Shown here: piece after piece, positions 42,883-53,135 of the stretch
Numbering within the stretch: the first letter of the stretch is position 1
How the letters are laid out: each line of letters opens with the position of its first letter
Made by a program: the position numbers and the translations under genes
The notes under the pieces: generated by a model
Database searches by the model: none
Told to the model about the DNA's origin: nothing
The model's input: only the letters and a program-made list of their open reading frames with translations
Assembly: GCF_024758725.1 (NCBI RefSeq)
Contig: NZ_CP096972.1
Span: 3,206,001-3,270,000 of the forward strand
Source: Sphingomonas sp. SUN039
GTDB taxonomy: Bacteria > Pseudomonadota > Alphaproteobacteria > Sphingomonadales > Sphingomonadaceae
DNA: 64,000 nucleotides
Direction: 5' to 3'

Positions 42883-43361
42883 CCGTTTCGATCCGCACAG
42901 CAACAGTCGACGACCTCGATCTCGTCATCGGCTTCATCCGCGCGCTCGCCGAATACGAGCGGCTGGCCGACGAGGTGCGGCTCGACCGGACGCTGATCGG
43001 CTGCCACTTGTTCGGCGACAAGCCCATGGCCGAAGTGTTGATCGGCGAAATCGACGGGCAGCCGCGCGGCTTTGCGCTGTTCTTCCACAATTTCTCGACC
43101 TTCGAGGGGCGGCCCGGCATCTATCTCGAAGACCTGTTCGTCGACCCCGAAGCGCGCGGCAGCGGTCTCGGCAAGGCACTGCTGGCCCGGCTCGCGCAAC
43201 TGGCGCTGGAACGTGGCTGTGCGCGGCTCGAATGGTCGGTACTAGATTGGAACGAACCTGCCATCGCTTTCTACAAATCGCTGGACGCAAAGGCGATGGA
43301 CGAATGGACGGTCAACCGTGTCGAGGGCGACGCATTGATGGCGCTGGCAAAGCGATCTTAA
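42879..43361 (+). CDS. GNAT-family N-acetyltransferase (SSAT-like)
   Basis: A 160-residue acetyltransferase whose motifs match the diamine/thialysine acetyltransferase branch: IRTATVDDLDLVIGFIRALAEYE at the start, the GFALFFHNFSTFEGRPGIYLEDLFV core, and the acetyl-CoA loop PEARGSGLGKALLARLA. The end WNEPAIAFYKSLDAKAMDEW is also typical. It may acetylate polyamines or small amines. Coupled by ATGA to the DMT exporter, it could modify what is exported. Confidence 0.93.
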   Translation: MTVSIRTATVDDLDLVIGFIRALAEYERLADEVRLDRTLIGCHLFGDKPMAEVLIGEIDGQPRGFALFFHNFSTFEGRPGIYLEDLFVDPEARGSGLGKALLARLAQLALERGCARLEWSVLDWNEPAIAFYKSLDAKAMDEWTVNRVEGDALMALAKRS

Positions 43362-43384
43362 CCGGTGCCGGTTAAGGCGCGCGC

Positions 43385-44311
43385 ATGATCGACCGTATCG
43401 TCCGCAAAGCCCGCGAAGCCGCGCACACGCGCCAGTGTCGCGCGGTGTTCGCTACCCCGCCCGCAACGGTGCACGACGATGGGGTGGTCGTCTTTTCGAT
43501 GATCGGGACGCGCGTGCTCGGCCCCTATCTGGTCGCGGCCAAATCCTTTCTTGCCGCGCTCGGTCGGGGGCGGGTAGTGTTGCTCGACGACGGCTCGCTG
43601 ACGACCGACGACAAGGCGCTGATGGCGGCGCATCTCGGCAACCCTGAAATCCGTTCGATCCGCGATGTCGATACCGGCGATGCCCCGCGCGGCGGGTGCT
43701 GGGAACGGCTGATGACGCTGATCGACCTGTCGGCGCGCGATTATGTCATCCAGCTCGATTCTGACACGGTGACGCTCGGCGCAGTCGGTGAAGTCCGCGC
43801 CGCCATCGATGCGGGCCGCAGCTTTACGATTGTCGGCGGCACCGATGGTGAGGCGCAGGGGCTGAAGACGCTGACCGACTTCCGCCGCGACGTGTACCCC
43901 GACGGCCCCGACGCCCTGCCCGCTGCGTCGCACGTCCAGACGCAGATCGAAGCACGGATGGACCGGCTGCCCGATCCCGACACCCGCCGCTACGTCCGCG
44001 CCTGTGCTGCCTTCGCCGGATTTGCCCCCGGCAGCGTGACCCGTGCCGACGCGCAGGCCTTTTCACGCGCGGCGGAGGCGGCAGTCGGCAGCGAGGTCTG
44101 GCGGCAATGGGGCAGCGAACAGGTCGCGTCGAACTATCTCGTCGCCAACACGCCCGATCCAGTGCTGCTGCCCTATGCGCGCTATTACCATTTCTGGGAC
44201 GACGGCGACCGTGCCGACCCGGGCCTCGTCCATTTTCCCGGCACGCACCGCTACACCGGCAGTGCCTATGCCCGCGCGACGGCTGCGGCGCTGGCAGTCC
44301 TCAAACGCTAG
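43385..44311 (+). CDS. Possible GT-A-fold glycosyltransferase, unknown
   Basis: A 308-residue soluble protein. I recognise no named family, but YVIQLDSDTVTLG contains a DxD motif (Asp-Ser-Asp) after a hydrophobic strand, as in GT-A enzymes. The start VHDDGVVVFSMIGTRVLGPYLVAAKSFLAALG and the WGSEQVASNYLVAN region fit a nucleotide-sugar-binding domain. It lies 23 bp after the GNAT gene, and its 3' end overlaps the convergent SNase gene by 11 bp. Confidence 0.6.
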   Translation: MIDRIVRKAREAAHTRQCRAVFATPPATVHDDGVVVFSMIGTRVLGPYLVAAKSFLAALGRGRVVLLDDGSLTTDDKALMAAHLGNPEIRSIRDVDTGDAPRGGCWERLMTLIDLSARDYVIQLDSDTVTLGAVGEVRAAIDAGRSFTIVGGTDGEAQGLKTLTDFRRDVYPDGPDALPAASHVQTQIEARMDRLPDPDTRRYVRACAAFAGFAPGSVTRADAQAFSRAAEAAVGSEVWRQWGSEQVASNYLVANTPDPVLLPYARYYHFWDDGDRADPGLVHFPGTHRYTGSAYARATAAALAVLKR

Positions 44312-44819
44312 CTTCGTCGTCGCACCACGGTCGCCGGTGCCCTTCCCAGGGGCGCGCCAGCCCTTCGTCGACCAGCATCGCGCCGACCGACCGTCCGTCG
44401 CGCCGCACGATCCGCAGCTTGCTCCCGTAGCGGTCGGTGTCGCGGTCGGCGATTGCGAGTTCTACCGGCCCCGCGTTCAGCAACGCCTGTAGCCGGTCGG
44501 TCGCGGCACTGCCCAATCGCGCCTCTTCCATGCAGCGCGACGGGTGCGTTTCGGGCGCGTCGATATCGGCGATGCGGATCTTCTCGCCGTCCATCCAGAA
44601 GGTATCGCCGTCGACGACACAATCGATGCCGCCGCCGGTGTGGCACGACCCGAACTGTCGCGAGACCGCGGTTAGGGGCACGCCGGTTTCCAAGGCCGGG
44701 GCCGTGCGCGGCAGCTCGACCAGCGTGCCGATCCCCGCCCCTGCCGCCAGCGCCCCGCCGAGCAACAGCATGAAACCGCTATCGCGCCCGCGCCGCCTGC
44801 CGATCCCGAACTGTGCCAT
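44301..44819 (-). CDS. Thermonuclease (SNase) family protein, membrane-anchored
   Basis: A 172-residue SNase-like nuclease. An N-terminal hydrophobic segment (GFMLLLGGALAAGAGIGTL) should anchor or export it. The nuclease domain shows DCVVDGDTFWMDGEKIRIADIDAPETHP, with the metal-binding Asp, and DRYGSKLRIVRRDG with the catalytic Arg. Two or more Cys (FGSCHTGGGIDC, RCMEEA) could form disulfides. It may degrade DNA or RNA outside the cytoplasm; the partner is unknown. Confidence 0.9.
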   Translation of the reverse strand: MAQFGIGRRRGRDSGFMLLLGGALAAGAGIGTLVELPRTAPALETGVPLTAVSRQFGSCHTGGGIDCVVDGDTFWMDGEKIRIADIDAPETHPSRCMEEARLGSAATDRLQALLNAGPVELAIADRDTDRYGSKLRIVRRDGRSVGAMLVDEGLARPWEGHRRPWCDDEASV

Positions 44820-44902
44820 CGCCGCCGCCTCCTTTCTGCTGGAGAGCGGGTGTAGCGGCGCGGGGTCACCGGAGGGTTAAGCGACCGGCTCCGTTTCGGC
44901 GG

Positions 44903-45568
44903 CTATCTCGGGGATATTGCTCCGTTTCGGTCTGCGGGCACTTCGGATCGCAAGGCGCCGGTCAGCGCAACCACCGCCAGCGTCAGCCACAGCACCAGCA
45001 TGACCGGCGCCGTCGGCCGGTGCGTGAAGAGCGCCACGACAACGATTGCCGCGCCCGCCACGACCAGTGCTCCGGCATAGCGACGCCAGTCGCGCATCCC
45101 GAACACCGCGAGCCCGACCGCGCCGGTTGCGGCTGCCAGAAACAATTCCTTGGCAAAGGTCGCACGGTTGGCGGCGGCGACCATCGCCGTCGTGCCGCCA
45201 TTGGCGTCGATCATTGCCAGCAGGCGAAACCCTTCGATCTGGTCGGCGAATACGCCGACCGACAGCAGGGCGACCATCGCCAGCCCGACAAGATGTTGCG
45301 GTCGCGCTGCCCACAGCGATGCCAGAAGGAACGCGGCATAGACCGGGATGAACGCCAGCGCGTCGATCCACATGCCGCTTCGCAGGCGACCTGCACCACA
45401 GGCATCGATCAGCGTCGTGGCGGCGTGTGGCGTAGCGACCTGCTGGAACTCGGCCCAGGGGTGCGCGGCAACGGCGCGGCACGCATCGCTCGCGGGCACC
45501 AGTCCGAAGCTGAGGCCCGTCAGGATCGTCGCGACCGCCGCCAGCGCGGCCCAGCGCCAGCGGGTCAT
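44903..45568 (-). CDS. Membrane protein of unknown function
   Basis: A 221-residue protein with about six hydrophobic segments (WAALAAVATILTGLSFGL; MWIDALAFIPVYAAFLLASLW; LVGLAMVALLSVGVFA; ELFLAAATGAVGLAVFGM; AGALVVAGAAIVVVALF; VMLVLWLTLAVVALTGAL). A loop after the first helix has two Cys (ASDACRAVA, IDACGAG). No family is recognised. It lies 10 bp downstream of ppa on the same strand and is probably co-transcribed with it. Confidence 0.7.
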   Translation of the reverse strand: MTRWRWAALAAVATILTGLSFGLVPASDACRAVAAHPWAEFQQVATPHAATTLIDACGAGRLRSGMWIDALAFIPVYAAFLLASLWAARPQHLVGLAMVALLSVGVFADQIEGFRLLAMIDANGGTTAMVAAANRATFAKELFLAAATGAVGLAVFGMRDWRRYAGALVVAGAAIVVVALFTHRPTAPVMLVLWLTLAVVALTGALRSEVPADRNGAISPR

Positions 45569-45578
45569 GCGCGCGTCA

Positions 45579-46112
45579 TCACGGGTGCAGCTTCGCCCGC
45601 TCGATGCACTCGACGATGATGCGCTTGGCGTCGTCGGCGGTACCCCAGCCGTTGAGCTTGGCCCATTTGCCGGGCTCGAGGTCTTTGTAGTGCGCGAAGA
45701 AATGTTCGATCTGCTGCGTCACGATCGGCGGCAGATCGTCGTGCGTGCCGATTTCGCTATAATAGGGGAAAGTGGTGTCGACCGGCACGGTGATCAGCTT
45801 TTCGTCGCCGCCCTTGTCGTCCTCCATGAGAAGCACGCCGACCGGCCGCACCCGGATGACCGCGCCGGGGATGATCGGCGACCGCGCAATGACCAGCGCG
45901 TCCAATGGATCGCCGTCCTCGCCCAGCGTATGGGGTACGAACCCGTAGTTGGCCGGATAGCGCATCGACGTGTGCAGGATACGGTCGACGAACAGTGCGC
46001 CGCTCGCCTTGTCGAGCTCGTACTTCACCGGCTCGCCGCCGATGGGCACTTCGATGACGACGTTGATGCTGTCGGGTGGATTGTCCCCGGCGGGGATAAG
46101 GTCGATGCGCAT
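45579..46112 (-). CDS. ppa: Inorganic pyrophosphatase
   Basis: A 177-residue family I soluble pyrophosphatase that pulls biosynthetic reactions forward by hydrolysing PPi. It has the substrate-binding EVPIGGEPVKYELDK, the signature GEDGDPLDALVI with the metal-binding Asp residues, and the late HYKDLEPGKWAKLNGW. The ATG at 46112 fits family length; the frame is open to 46346 but those residues are not family-like. It is divergent from the LuxR-type gene, with a 147-bp gap that holds both promoters. Confidence 0.97.
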   Translation of the reverse strand: MRIDLIPAGDNPPDSINVVIEVPIGGEPVKYELDKASGALFVDRILHTSMRYPANYGFVPHTLGEDGDPLDALVIARSPIIPGAVIRVRPVGVLLMEDDKGGDEKLITVPVDTTFPYYSEIGTHDDLPPIVTQQIEHFFAHYKDLEPGKWAKLNGWGTADDAKRIIVECIERAKLHP

Positions 46113-46259
46113 GAGAGGACGATAGCCCAGGTCGATTGCCGATGGAAAGCCCGCGGCTGGGTTGTGCGCCGCCCCCGAAAAGAAGCTCTGCGGCGCAATC
46201 TTCGCGCGGACGAAATAATTGTGATGGACCCGTGCAGTCGCCTGTGGTGAGCACTGGCC

Positions 46260-47081
46260 GTGTCGTCTGCCGCCCGCCTGCCTGTCTCCGCCGCCGGTCT
46301 CAACGATCGCGAATTGGCGGTTCTTCGGCTGCTGGCGTCGGGCCACACCGCAAAGTCGATTGCGGCCCAGCTTGGCTGTTCGGAAGCGGCGATAAACGAA
46401 CGCTTGCGTGAAGCGCGGCGCAAGACCGGCACGGGCAGCAGCCGCGAACTTGCCCGGCGACTGGCTGCCCAGAAAATTTGGGACGAAAATATCGATCTGG
46501 GGACGCCCGAAGTCGCGGTGCAGGGCTGGTCGCGGCCCGAAACGATCGGGTCGGACTGGTCGAAAGGAACTTTGGTGATGCTGATCTCGCTAACGATGGC
46601 AGCCCTTGGATATGCCGCGACGACGGTGTCGTCGGTGGAACAGGCTGCAACGGCGCCGTCTGCCGTCGCGACAGCCGGACCGATGCCTCTGGAAGGTACA
46701 TGGTCGCTGGACGTAGCGCGTATCCCCGAAGATGAGCGACCGAGGCGGGTGACGATCACGTTTCGCGCGTCGGCGGACCGGACCTGGACAACGCTGGTAG
46801 ATATCGTCGCCGGAGACGGTTCGATCGCGCACGCCGAATCGCGCGCAACCGTGGGCGGCGCACCCGTGCCGGTCGTCAGCAGTCTGAAGATAGCTGATAC
46901 CGTCGCGCTGCGTCAGCCCGCGGCGGGCACGCTGGTCATGACGCTCGGCCGCGCCGGCACCCCGGTATCGACGCGCGTCTACACGGTCGCGCCGGACCGC
47001 AAGAGCATGACCGAGACGATCATCTGGGCCGGAAGCGAAATTCCGAAGCTGGAGACGACCTACTTCAACCGGGTCGACTGA
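46260..47081 (+). CDS. Membrane-anchored LuxR-type HTH protein
   Basis: A 273-residue protein with an unusual layout. An N-terminal LuxR-type HTH (about residues 14-70: LNDRELAVLRLLASGHTAKSIAAQLGCSEAAINERL in outline) is followed by one membrane helix (TLVMLISLTMAALGYAATTV, about 104-123). After it comes a periplasmic beta-rich domain (EGTWSLDVARIPEDERPRRV and VSTRVYTVAPDRKSMTETIIW). This is a ToxR-like one-component design: the outer domain could sense a signal and the HTH bind DNA. No partner gene is seen nearby. GTG 46260 is the start. Confidence 0.8.
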   Translation: MSSAARLPVSAAGLNDRELAVLRLLASGHTAKSIAAQLGCSEAAINERLREARRKTGTGSSRELARRLAAQKIWDENIDLGTPEVAVQGWSRPETIGSDWSKGTLVMLISLTMAALGYAATTVSSVEQAATAPSAVATAGPMPLEGTWSLDVARIPEDERPRRVTITFRASADRTWTTLVDIVAGDGSIAHAESRATVGGAPVPVVSSLKIADTVALRQPAAGTLVMTLGRAGTPVSTRVYTVAPDRKSMTETIIWAGSEIPKLETTYFNRVD

Positions 47082-47102
47082 TTGCGGGTGCGCGCGGTCG
47101 GC

Positions 47103-49013
47103 TTACGGCCGCGCCGCCAGCAACCGGTCCAACGGTCCATCGGGTGCGCCTGCCGCCTTCTCGAACTTCGGGTAGCGCAGGCCGCCGTTCCACTGGACAT
47201 TGACGTCGCGGACCAGTGTGTCGGTCTTGAGCGTCAGCCGGATCGGCGCGGTGCCGCCCTTGGCCGCGGTCACTGCCGCCTTCAGCACATCCTCGCTGTA
47301 CGGTACGCCGTTTACCGCGACGATCTCCGGCCCCACCGTCAGCCCCGCCTTGAACGCCGGGCCATTCCACTGGACGGCGGTGATCTTTGCCTTGGCGACG
47401 TTGATGCCCAACGAATAGGTCAGGTCGAGGAACTTGTTCGCCTTCATCCCCTGCTTGATGAAATTGCTCGGCGTGTCGGTGTAGACCAGCTTGTAGCCGC
47501 TCCGCTCGAACCCGCCCAAAGGCGCGCGGTCCTTCTGCGTCAGCCGGTCGGTCAGGAATTCGCGCCACGTATAGGGATAGACCCCGTTCAGCGTGCTCAC
47601 GACATCGTCGAAAGTGTAGGTCACCTCGCCCCAGTCGCCGTCGTTGATGCCGAAAAACGCCTTGGCGAAATCGTCCATCCCCTTGGCGCCGTTCATCCCC
47701 TGCCGGATGATTGCATCGGCCTCGGTCCAGATCAGCAGCCCTTCGTTGTAATAATCCTCGCTGCGTTGATAGCTCAGCCAGCCCTTGGGCCGCCGCGCAC
47801 TGATGACGGGGTCGTTGGTGGTGTCGTCGAGCGACCGCCATTCGCGCGCTGGCCGGTTGTCGAGCGCCGCCGCAATCCCGGCCAGCGCATCGAGCTTGTC
47901 CTGTTTCGAGGTCAGGCCCGATCGCGCTTCGAGGACATGCCCCCAGAATTGGGTTTGTCCCTCGTACACCCACAGCAGCGACCCGCGCATCGGCGTCTTG
48001 AAATCAGGCGTCCACATGTCCGCCCCGCGCCGGAACTTGCCGTTCCAGCTGTGCGTGAATTCGTGCGGCAGCAGATTATGGTCGGGCAGGCTGTTCGCGA
48101 AATCGGTGAAATAGCCCGGATCGTTCTGGTTCTCGCTCGACCGGTGATGTTCGAGGCCGATCCCGCCCATGCGGTCGGTGATCGCGTGGAGGAAATCATA
48201 ATGGTCGAAGTGCCGCGCGCCGAACAATTTGACTGTCTGCGTCACCAACTCGCGATGCTTGCCCAGCACCTCGTCGCTGACGACCAGCTCCTTCGCGCTG
48301 TCGGCAACGGTGTTGAGCGTGACCCCCTGACCCAGATCGTCCTTGCGGAAATATTTGCCGGCAAAGACCGGCGAATCGACGAGAACTTCATAGTTCACCG
48401 TGCCATAGGTGACCGTATTGCCTGTCGTGGCGGTGGGCCGCAGCGCCGTCGCCGCCTGCCAGCCCGCCGGATAGGTCACCGTCGCCGTCACCGGAATCCG
48501 GCGCGTGAAATAGCCCGCCGGATAGAGCGACACCGCTTCCCATTGCAGGTTCAGCATTTCGCGCGTCACCTGGATTCGGCCCTGGTCGGCGACGGTGGCC
48601 GACAGGAAGCTGAAACTCACGTCGAGCGCCCGCGTCCCCGACGGGACATCGACATGAAAGGCATAGACATCGACGGGATCGCGTTTCCACAACAGCACCT
48701 GCCCGCCTGCCTTGACGACCAGCCCCGCGACTTTTTCGACCTGCCCGCGCGGGGCGTGGTTGCCGGGCAGCCATGCCGGGAACAACAGGGTCATCGGCCC
48801 CGCCTTGGCGACCGGGATGGTCTGCTGGACCTTGAAGATATTCTGGTCGGTGTCGGTCGCATCGACCTTCAGCGTCATCGTGCCGGGATAGGGGATGTCG
48901 CGCGCCGCCGGGATCGTATCGACGATCGGCAACGGCTGCGGCGCGCTGTTCGCGGCGAGCGCGGGGGCAGCAGCGGAGAGGAGAAGCAGGGCGGCGAGGG
49001 GACGCAGGTACAT
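47103..49013 (-). CDS. M61-family glycyl aminopeptidase with PDZ domain
   Basis: A 636-residue exported metallopeptidase. A signal peptide (residues 1-21, PALAA) precedes an N-terminal beta-domain. The zinc motif is HEFTH in NLLPHEFTHSWNGK (near residue 315), with a downstream Glu in LLWVYEGQTQFWG. A C-terminal PDZ domain is seen at KITAVQWNGPAFKAGLTVGPEIVAVNG. M61 enzymes remove N-terminal glycine or small residues. It is convergent with the LuxR-type gene. Confidence 0.93.
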   Translation of the reverse strand: MYLRPLAALLLLSAAAPALAANSAPQPLPIVDTIPAARDIPYPGTMTLKVDATDTDQNIFKVQQTIPVAKAGPMTLLFPAWLPGNHAPRGQVEKVAGLVVKAGGQVLLWKRDPVDVYAFHVDVPSGTRALDVSFSFLSATVADQGRIQVTREMLNLQWEAVSLYPAGYFTRRIPVTATVTYPAGWQAATALRPTATTGNTVTYGTVNYEVLVDSPVFAGKYFRKDDLGQGVTLNTVADSAKELVVSDEVLGKHRELVTQTVKLFGARHFDHYDFLHAITDRMGGIGLEHHRSSENQNDPGYFTDFANSLPDHNLLPHEFTHSWNGKFRRGADMWTPDFKTPMRGSLLWVYEGQTQFWGHVLEARSGLTSKQDKLDALAGIAAALDNRPAREWRSLDDTTNDPVISARRPKGWLSYQRSEDYYNEGLLIWTEADAIIRQGMNGAKGMDDFAKAFFGINDGDWGEVTYTFDDVVSTLNGVYPYTWREFLTDRLTQKDRAPLGGFERSGYKLVYTDTPSNFIKQGMKANKFLDLTYSLGINVAKAKITAVQWNGPAFKAGLTVGPEIVAVNGVPYSEDVLKAAVTAAKGGTAPIRLTLKTDTLVRDVNVQWNGGLRYPKFEKAAGAPDGPLDRLLAARP

Positions 49014-49072
49014 GGGCGGCGCTTTCGGCAAAGGACTATCGCGCAACTTTGTAACAAGCCTGCACCGCGCGT

Positions 49073-49705
49073 CTAGCCGCCCCCCAGCACATTGATCGTG
49101 AACGCCAGCACCCCGATGTTGAAGACGAAGGCAAGCAGGCTGTGCACCGTCACGATCCGGCGCATGTGCCGCGTTTCGACGGCGGTATCCGACGTCTGGA
49201 ACGTCATGCCCAGCGTGAAGGCGAAATAGACGAAGTCGCTGTAATCGGGATCGCCGGTCCCTGAAAACTTCAACCCGCCCTTCGACCCTTCGACGTAAAA
49301 CACATGCGCGTAGTGCAGCGCATAGATCGTGTTGGAGAACAGCCAGGCGAGCGCCAGCGTCCCGACGATCAGCCCCTTGGGCGGGCCGCCGCCGTCCTTC
49401 ACCGACAATTCGCTGAATACGGCCGTCAGGATGGCGATCATCGTGACGCTGGTAAGGATGAGCAGGACGACGCGATTGGCGTCGTTCTCCTCGGCATGCT
49501 GGCGCATCGTCGCTTTGCCGCTAGTGCGCAGGATCGGGGTGATTGCGAGCAGGAAGAACACGGCGGCGACATCGAACCCCGTCATCAACGCGCGGCTCCA
49601 GCCCAGCGCGGCAAACGATGCAGCGAACGCCACGGCGAAGATCACGAGGAAGGCAAGGAACCGGGCAGGCGCGACGCGTTGCCCGAGTGTGCGTTTGGTG
49701 GCCAT
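49073..49705 (-). CDS. DUF1345 membrane protein
   Basis: A 210-residue inner-membrane protein with five hydrophobic segments (RFLAFLVIFAVAFAASFAAL; LMTGFDVAAVFFLLAI; VVLLILTSVTMIAILTAV; LIVGTLALAWLFSNTIYAL; LLAFVFNIGVLAFTINVL). It has the DUF1345 core motif NTIYALHYAHVFY with DPDYSDFVYFAFTLGMTFQTSD. Function is unknown. Its position, divergent from hisS by 53 bp, says little. Confidence 0.92.
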   Translation of the reverse strand: MATKRTLGQRVAPARFLAFLVIFAVAFAASFAALGWSRALMTGFDVAAVFFLLAITPILRTSGKATMRQHAEENDANRVVLLILTSVTMIAILTAVFSELSVKDGGGPPKGLIVGTLALAWLFSNTIYALHYAHVFYVEGSKGGLKFSGTGDPDYSDFVYFAFTLGMTFQTSDTAVETRHMRRIVTVHSLLAFVFNIGVLAFTINVLGGG

Positions 49706-49758
49706 CGACGTCCCTCGGTTGCGTAAAACCGCACTAACCGATTAAGGCGCGCGTCCCA

Positions 49759-51098
49759 ATGGCAAGTCCCAAAACTCCCCGGGTCGAAACCCCCCGCCCT
49801 ATCCGCGGCACTCAGAGCATGTTCGGCGAGGAAGCCGACCGCTTCCACCATGTCGTGCAGACCTTCGACCGGGTGCGGCGGCTCTACGGTTTCGGGCGGG
49901 TCGAGGTGCCGGTGTTCGAGGCGACGGCGGTGTTCGCACGGTCGCTCGGCGAAACGACCGACGTCGTGTCGAAGGAAATGTACACCTTCGAGGACCGCGG
50001 CGGGGACTCGCTGACCCTGCGCCCCGAGTTCACGGCGGGCATCGCGCGCGCCTATCTGACCGAGGGCTGGCAGCAATACGCGCCGATGAAGGTCGCGACG
50101 CACGGGCCGTTGTTTCGCTACGAACGCCCGCAAAAGGGGCGATTCCGGCAGTTCCACCAGCTCGATGCCGAAGTGATCGGCGCGGCGGAACCGGCGGCGG
50201 ATGTCGAGCTGCTGTGCTTCGCCGATCAGTTGCTTAAGGAACTGGGCATCAATGAGGGCGTGACGCTGAAGCTCAACACGCTCGGCGATGCGGCGTCGCG
50301 CGATGCGTGGCGGGCGGCGCTGGTGGCGCATTTCGAGGCGCATCGCGGCGATCTGTCCGAGGACAGCCTGACGCGTCTCGACAAGAATCCGATGCGGATT
50401 CTCGACAGCAAAGACCCCCGCGACCGCCCCGCCGCCGATACCGCGCCGAAGATGGTGCTGAGCGGGGAAGCAGAGGATTTCTTCGCCAAGGTCCGCGAAG
50501 GGTTGGACGCAGCAGGCGTGGCGTACGAAATCGCCCCGCATCTGGTGCGCGGGCTGGACTATTACCGCCACACCGCCTTCGAATTCGTCACCGACCGCCT
50601 GGGCGCGCAGGGGACGGTGCTCGGCGGTGGCCGCTATGACGGGCTGATCGAAACGCTGGGCGGGCCGCATACGCCGGCGGTGGGCTGGGCGGCGGGGATC
50701 GAACGGTTGGGGATGTTGCTTCAGAACTATGCGTCCGATGGAGCTGTCGCTGTAATTCCTGAAGCCCCAGGTGCCGAAGCGTTAACTCGAGAGATCATTG
50801 ACGCGCTCCGTCGACGAGGCATCTCTTCGGACACGGCCTATCGTGGCAACGCAAAGAAGAGGTTTGAAGTAGCTGCTAAAGAGTTCCGTCCAGGTCGCAT
50901 CATCGTGACTGATTGGCGCGCTGAGCCCGACGGTCGCTTGAATGCCGGAATTTCCGTTCGGGCAAATCAATCGCACGAAGCCGGGGAAGCTCTTGTGCTA
51001 AAGTTGCTTTCCGTACTTCGCGATGATTTTGGCCTGAGCAGCCACATGAGCGGGCCGCAAGGCAGCCAATTTGACGGCGTGATCCGGCGCGAAGCGGC

Positions 51099-51102
<4 letters not shown>
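49759..51102 (+). CDS. hisS: Histidyl-tRNA synthetase
   Basis: HisS charges tRNA-His. The 447-residue protein has motif 1 around [16 protein letters not shown], motif 2 [23 protein letters not shown], the histidine loop [15 protein letters not shown] and GGGRYDGL (motif 3 region). The last third is odd. GC falls from 194/300 (65%) at 50101-50400 to 169/300 (56%) at 50761-51060. After the usual YRGNAKKR the anticodon-binding domain ([20 protein letters not shown]) looks unlike typical HisS. The reading frame is intact. Confidence 0.96.
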
Positions 51103-52175
<1,073 letters not shown>

Positions 52176-52178
52176 TCC

Positions 52179-52310
52179 CCCTCTCCCTGCAGGGGAGAGG
52201 GACAGTTCGCGGTTGCAACGCGAACAGGGTGAGGGACCGAAACCTCACTCATTCCCTCACCCTGAGCGGCGGGCAACGCCGCTCTGTCCCTCTCCCCTGC
52301 AGGGAGAGGG
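52179..52310. repeat. Nested palindromic repeat between prfA and prmC
   Basis: Perfect inverted arms of 27 bases (52179-52205 and 52284-52310) enclose a second perfect pair of 12 bases (52225-52236, CAGGGTGAGGGA, and 52253-52264). Between them sit hairpins TTCGCG/CGCGAA (52206-52224) and GAGCGGCG/CGCCGCTC (52264-52284). Each outer arm is also nearly palindromic about TGCA. The right arm ends 3 bp before the prmC ATG and includes its ribosome site region. Confidence 0.9.
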
Positions 52311-52313
52311 AGG

Positions 52314-53135
52314 ATGACTGTCCGCCAGACCCTCGCCACCGCCACCACCGCCCTCGCCCGCGTCGGCCCCACGCCGCGTCTCGATGCCGAGCTGCTCATG
52401 GCCCACGCGCTCGGTATCCCGCGCAACGCGATGATCATGGCGCATCTCGACGACGCGGTCCCCGACACCTTCGCCCCGCTCCTTGCCCGTCGCCTCGCGC
52501 ACGAACCCGTCGCGCACCTGACCGGCCTGCGCGGGTTCTGGACGATCGATCTGGAGGTCGGCCCCGGCGCGTTCATCCCGCGCCCCGATACCGAGACCTT
52601 GATCGAGGCTGCCGTCGCGCATTTCGGGGACCGCAGCCCCGCAACGATCCTCGACCTCGGCACCGGCCCCGGCACACTGCTGCTCGCTGCGCTCGACCAA
52701 TGGCCGGACGCGACCGGTTTGGGCGTGGAACGCTCCGATGCCGCCCGCGCCTATGCGCTACGCAACACCGCGCGGCTCGGCTTCGGCGACCGTGCCGAAA
52801 TCACCGGGGGCAACTGGGCCGATGGCATCGACCGGCAGTTCGATCTGGTGCTGAGCAACCCGCCCTATGTCGCCGAGGATGAGGGGCTGCCCCGCGAAGT
52901 GCTCGATTACGAGCCCGCCGAGGCGTTGTTCGGCGGGCCTGACGGGCTCGACCCCTATCGGGTGCTCGCGGGCGAGCTCCCGCGCCTCATCGCGCCGGGC
53001 GGCGTTGCCTGTGTCGAGATCGGCTGGACGCAGGCTGCAACCGTCGCCGCGCTGTTCACCGCCCATGGCTTGAATGTCGCATGCCGCAGCGATCTGGGCG
53101 GTCGCGACCGCTGCATCGTGGCGACGCTGCGATAG
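52314..53135 (+). CDS. prmC: Release factor glutamine methyltransferase PrmC
   Basis: PrmC methylates the Gln of the GGQ motif in release factors RF1 and RF2. The 273-residue protein has the helical N-domain, FIPRPDTETLIE, the SAM loop ILDLGTGPGTLLLAAL, and the catalytic NPPY in VLSNPPYVAEDEG. It lies after prfA, its substrate's gene, separated by the nested repeat. GGGAGGATG places the ribosome site inside the repeat's right arm. Confidence 0.97.
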   Translation: MTVRQTLATATTALARVGPTPRLDAELLMAHALGIPRNAMIMAHLDDAVPDTFAPLLARRLAHEPVAHLTGLRGFWTIDLEVGPGAFIPRPDTETLIEAAVAHFGDRSPATILDLGTGPGTLLLAALDQWPDATGLGVERSDAARAYALRNTARLGFGDRAEITGGNWADGIDRQFDLVLSNPPYVAEDEGLPREVLDYEPAEALFGGPDGLDPYRVLAGELPRLIAPGGVACVEIGWTQAATVAALFTAHGLNVACRSDLGGRDRCIVATLR

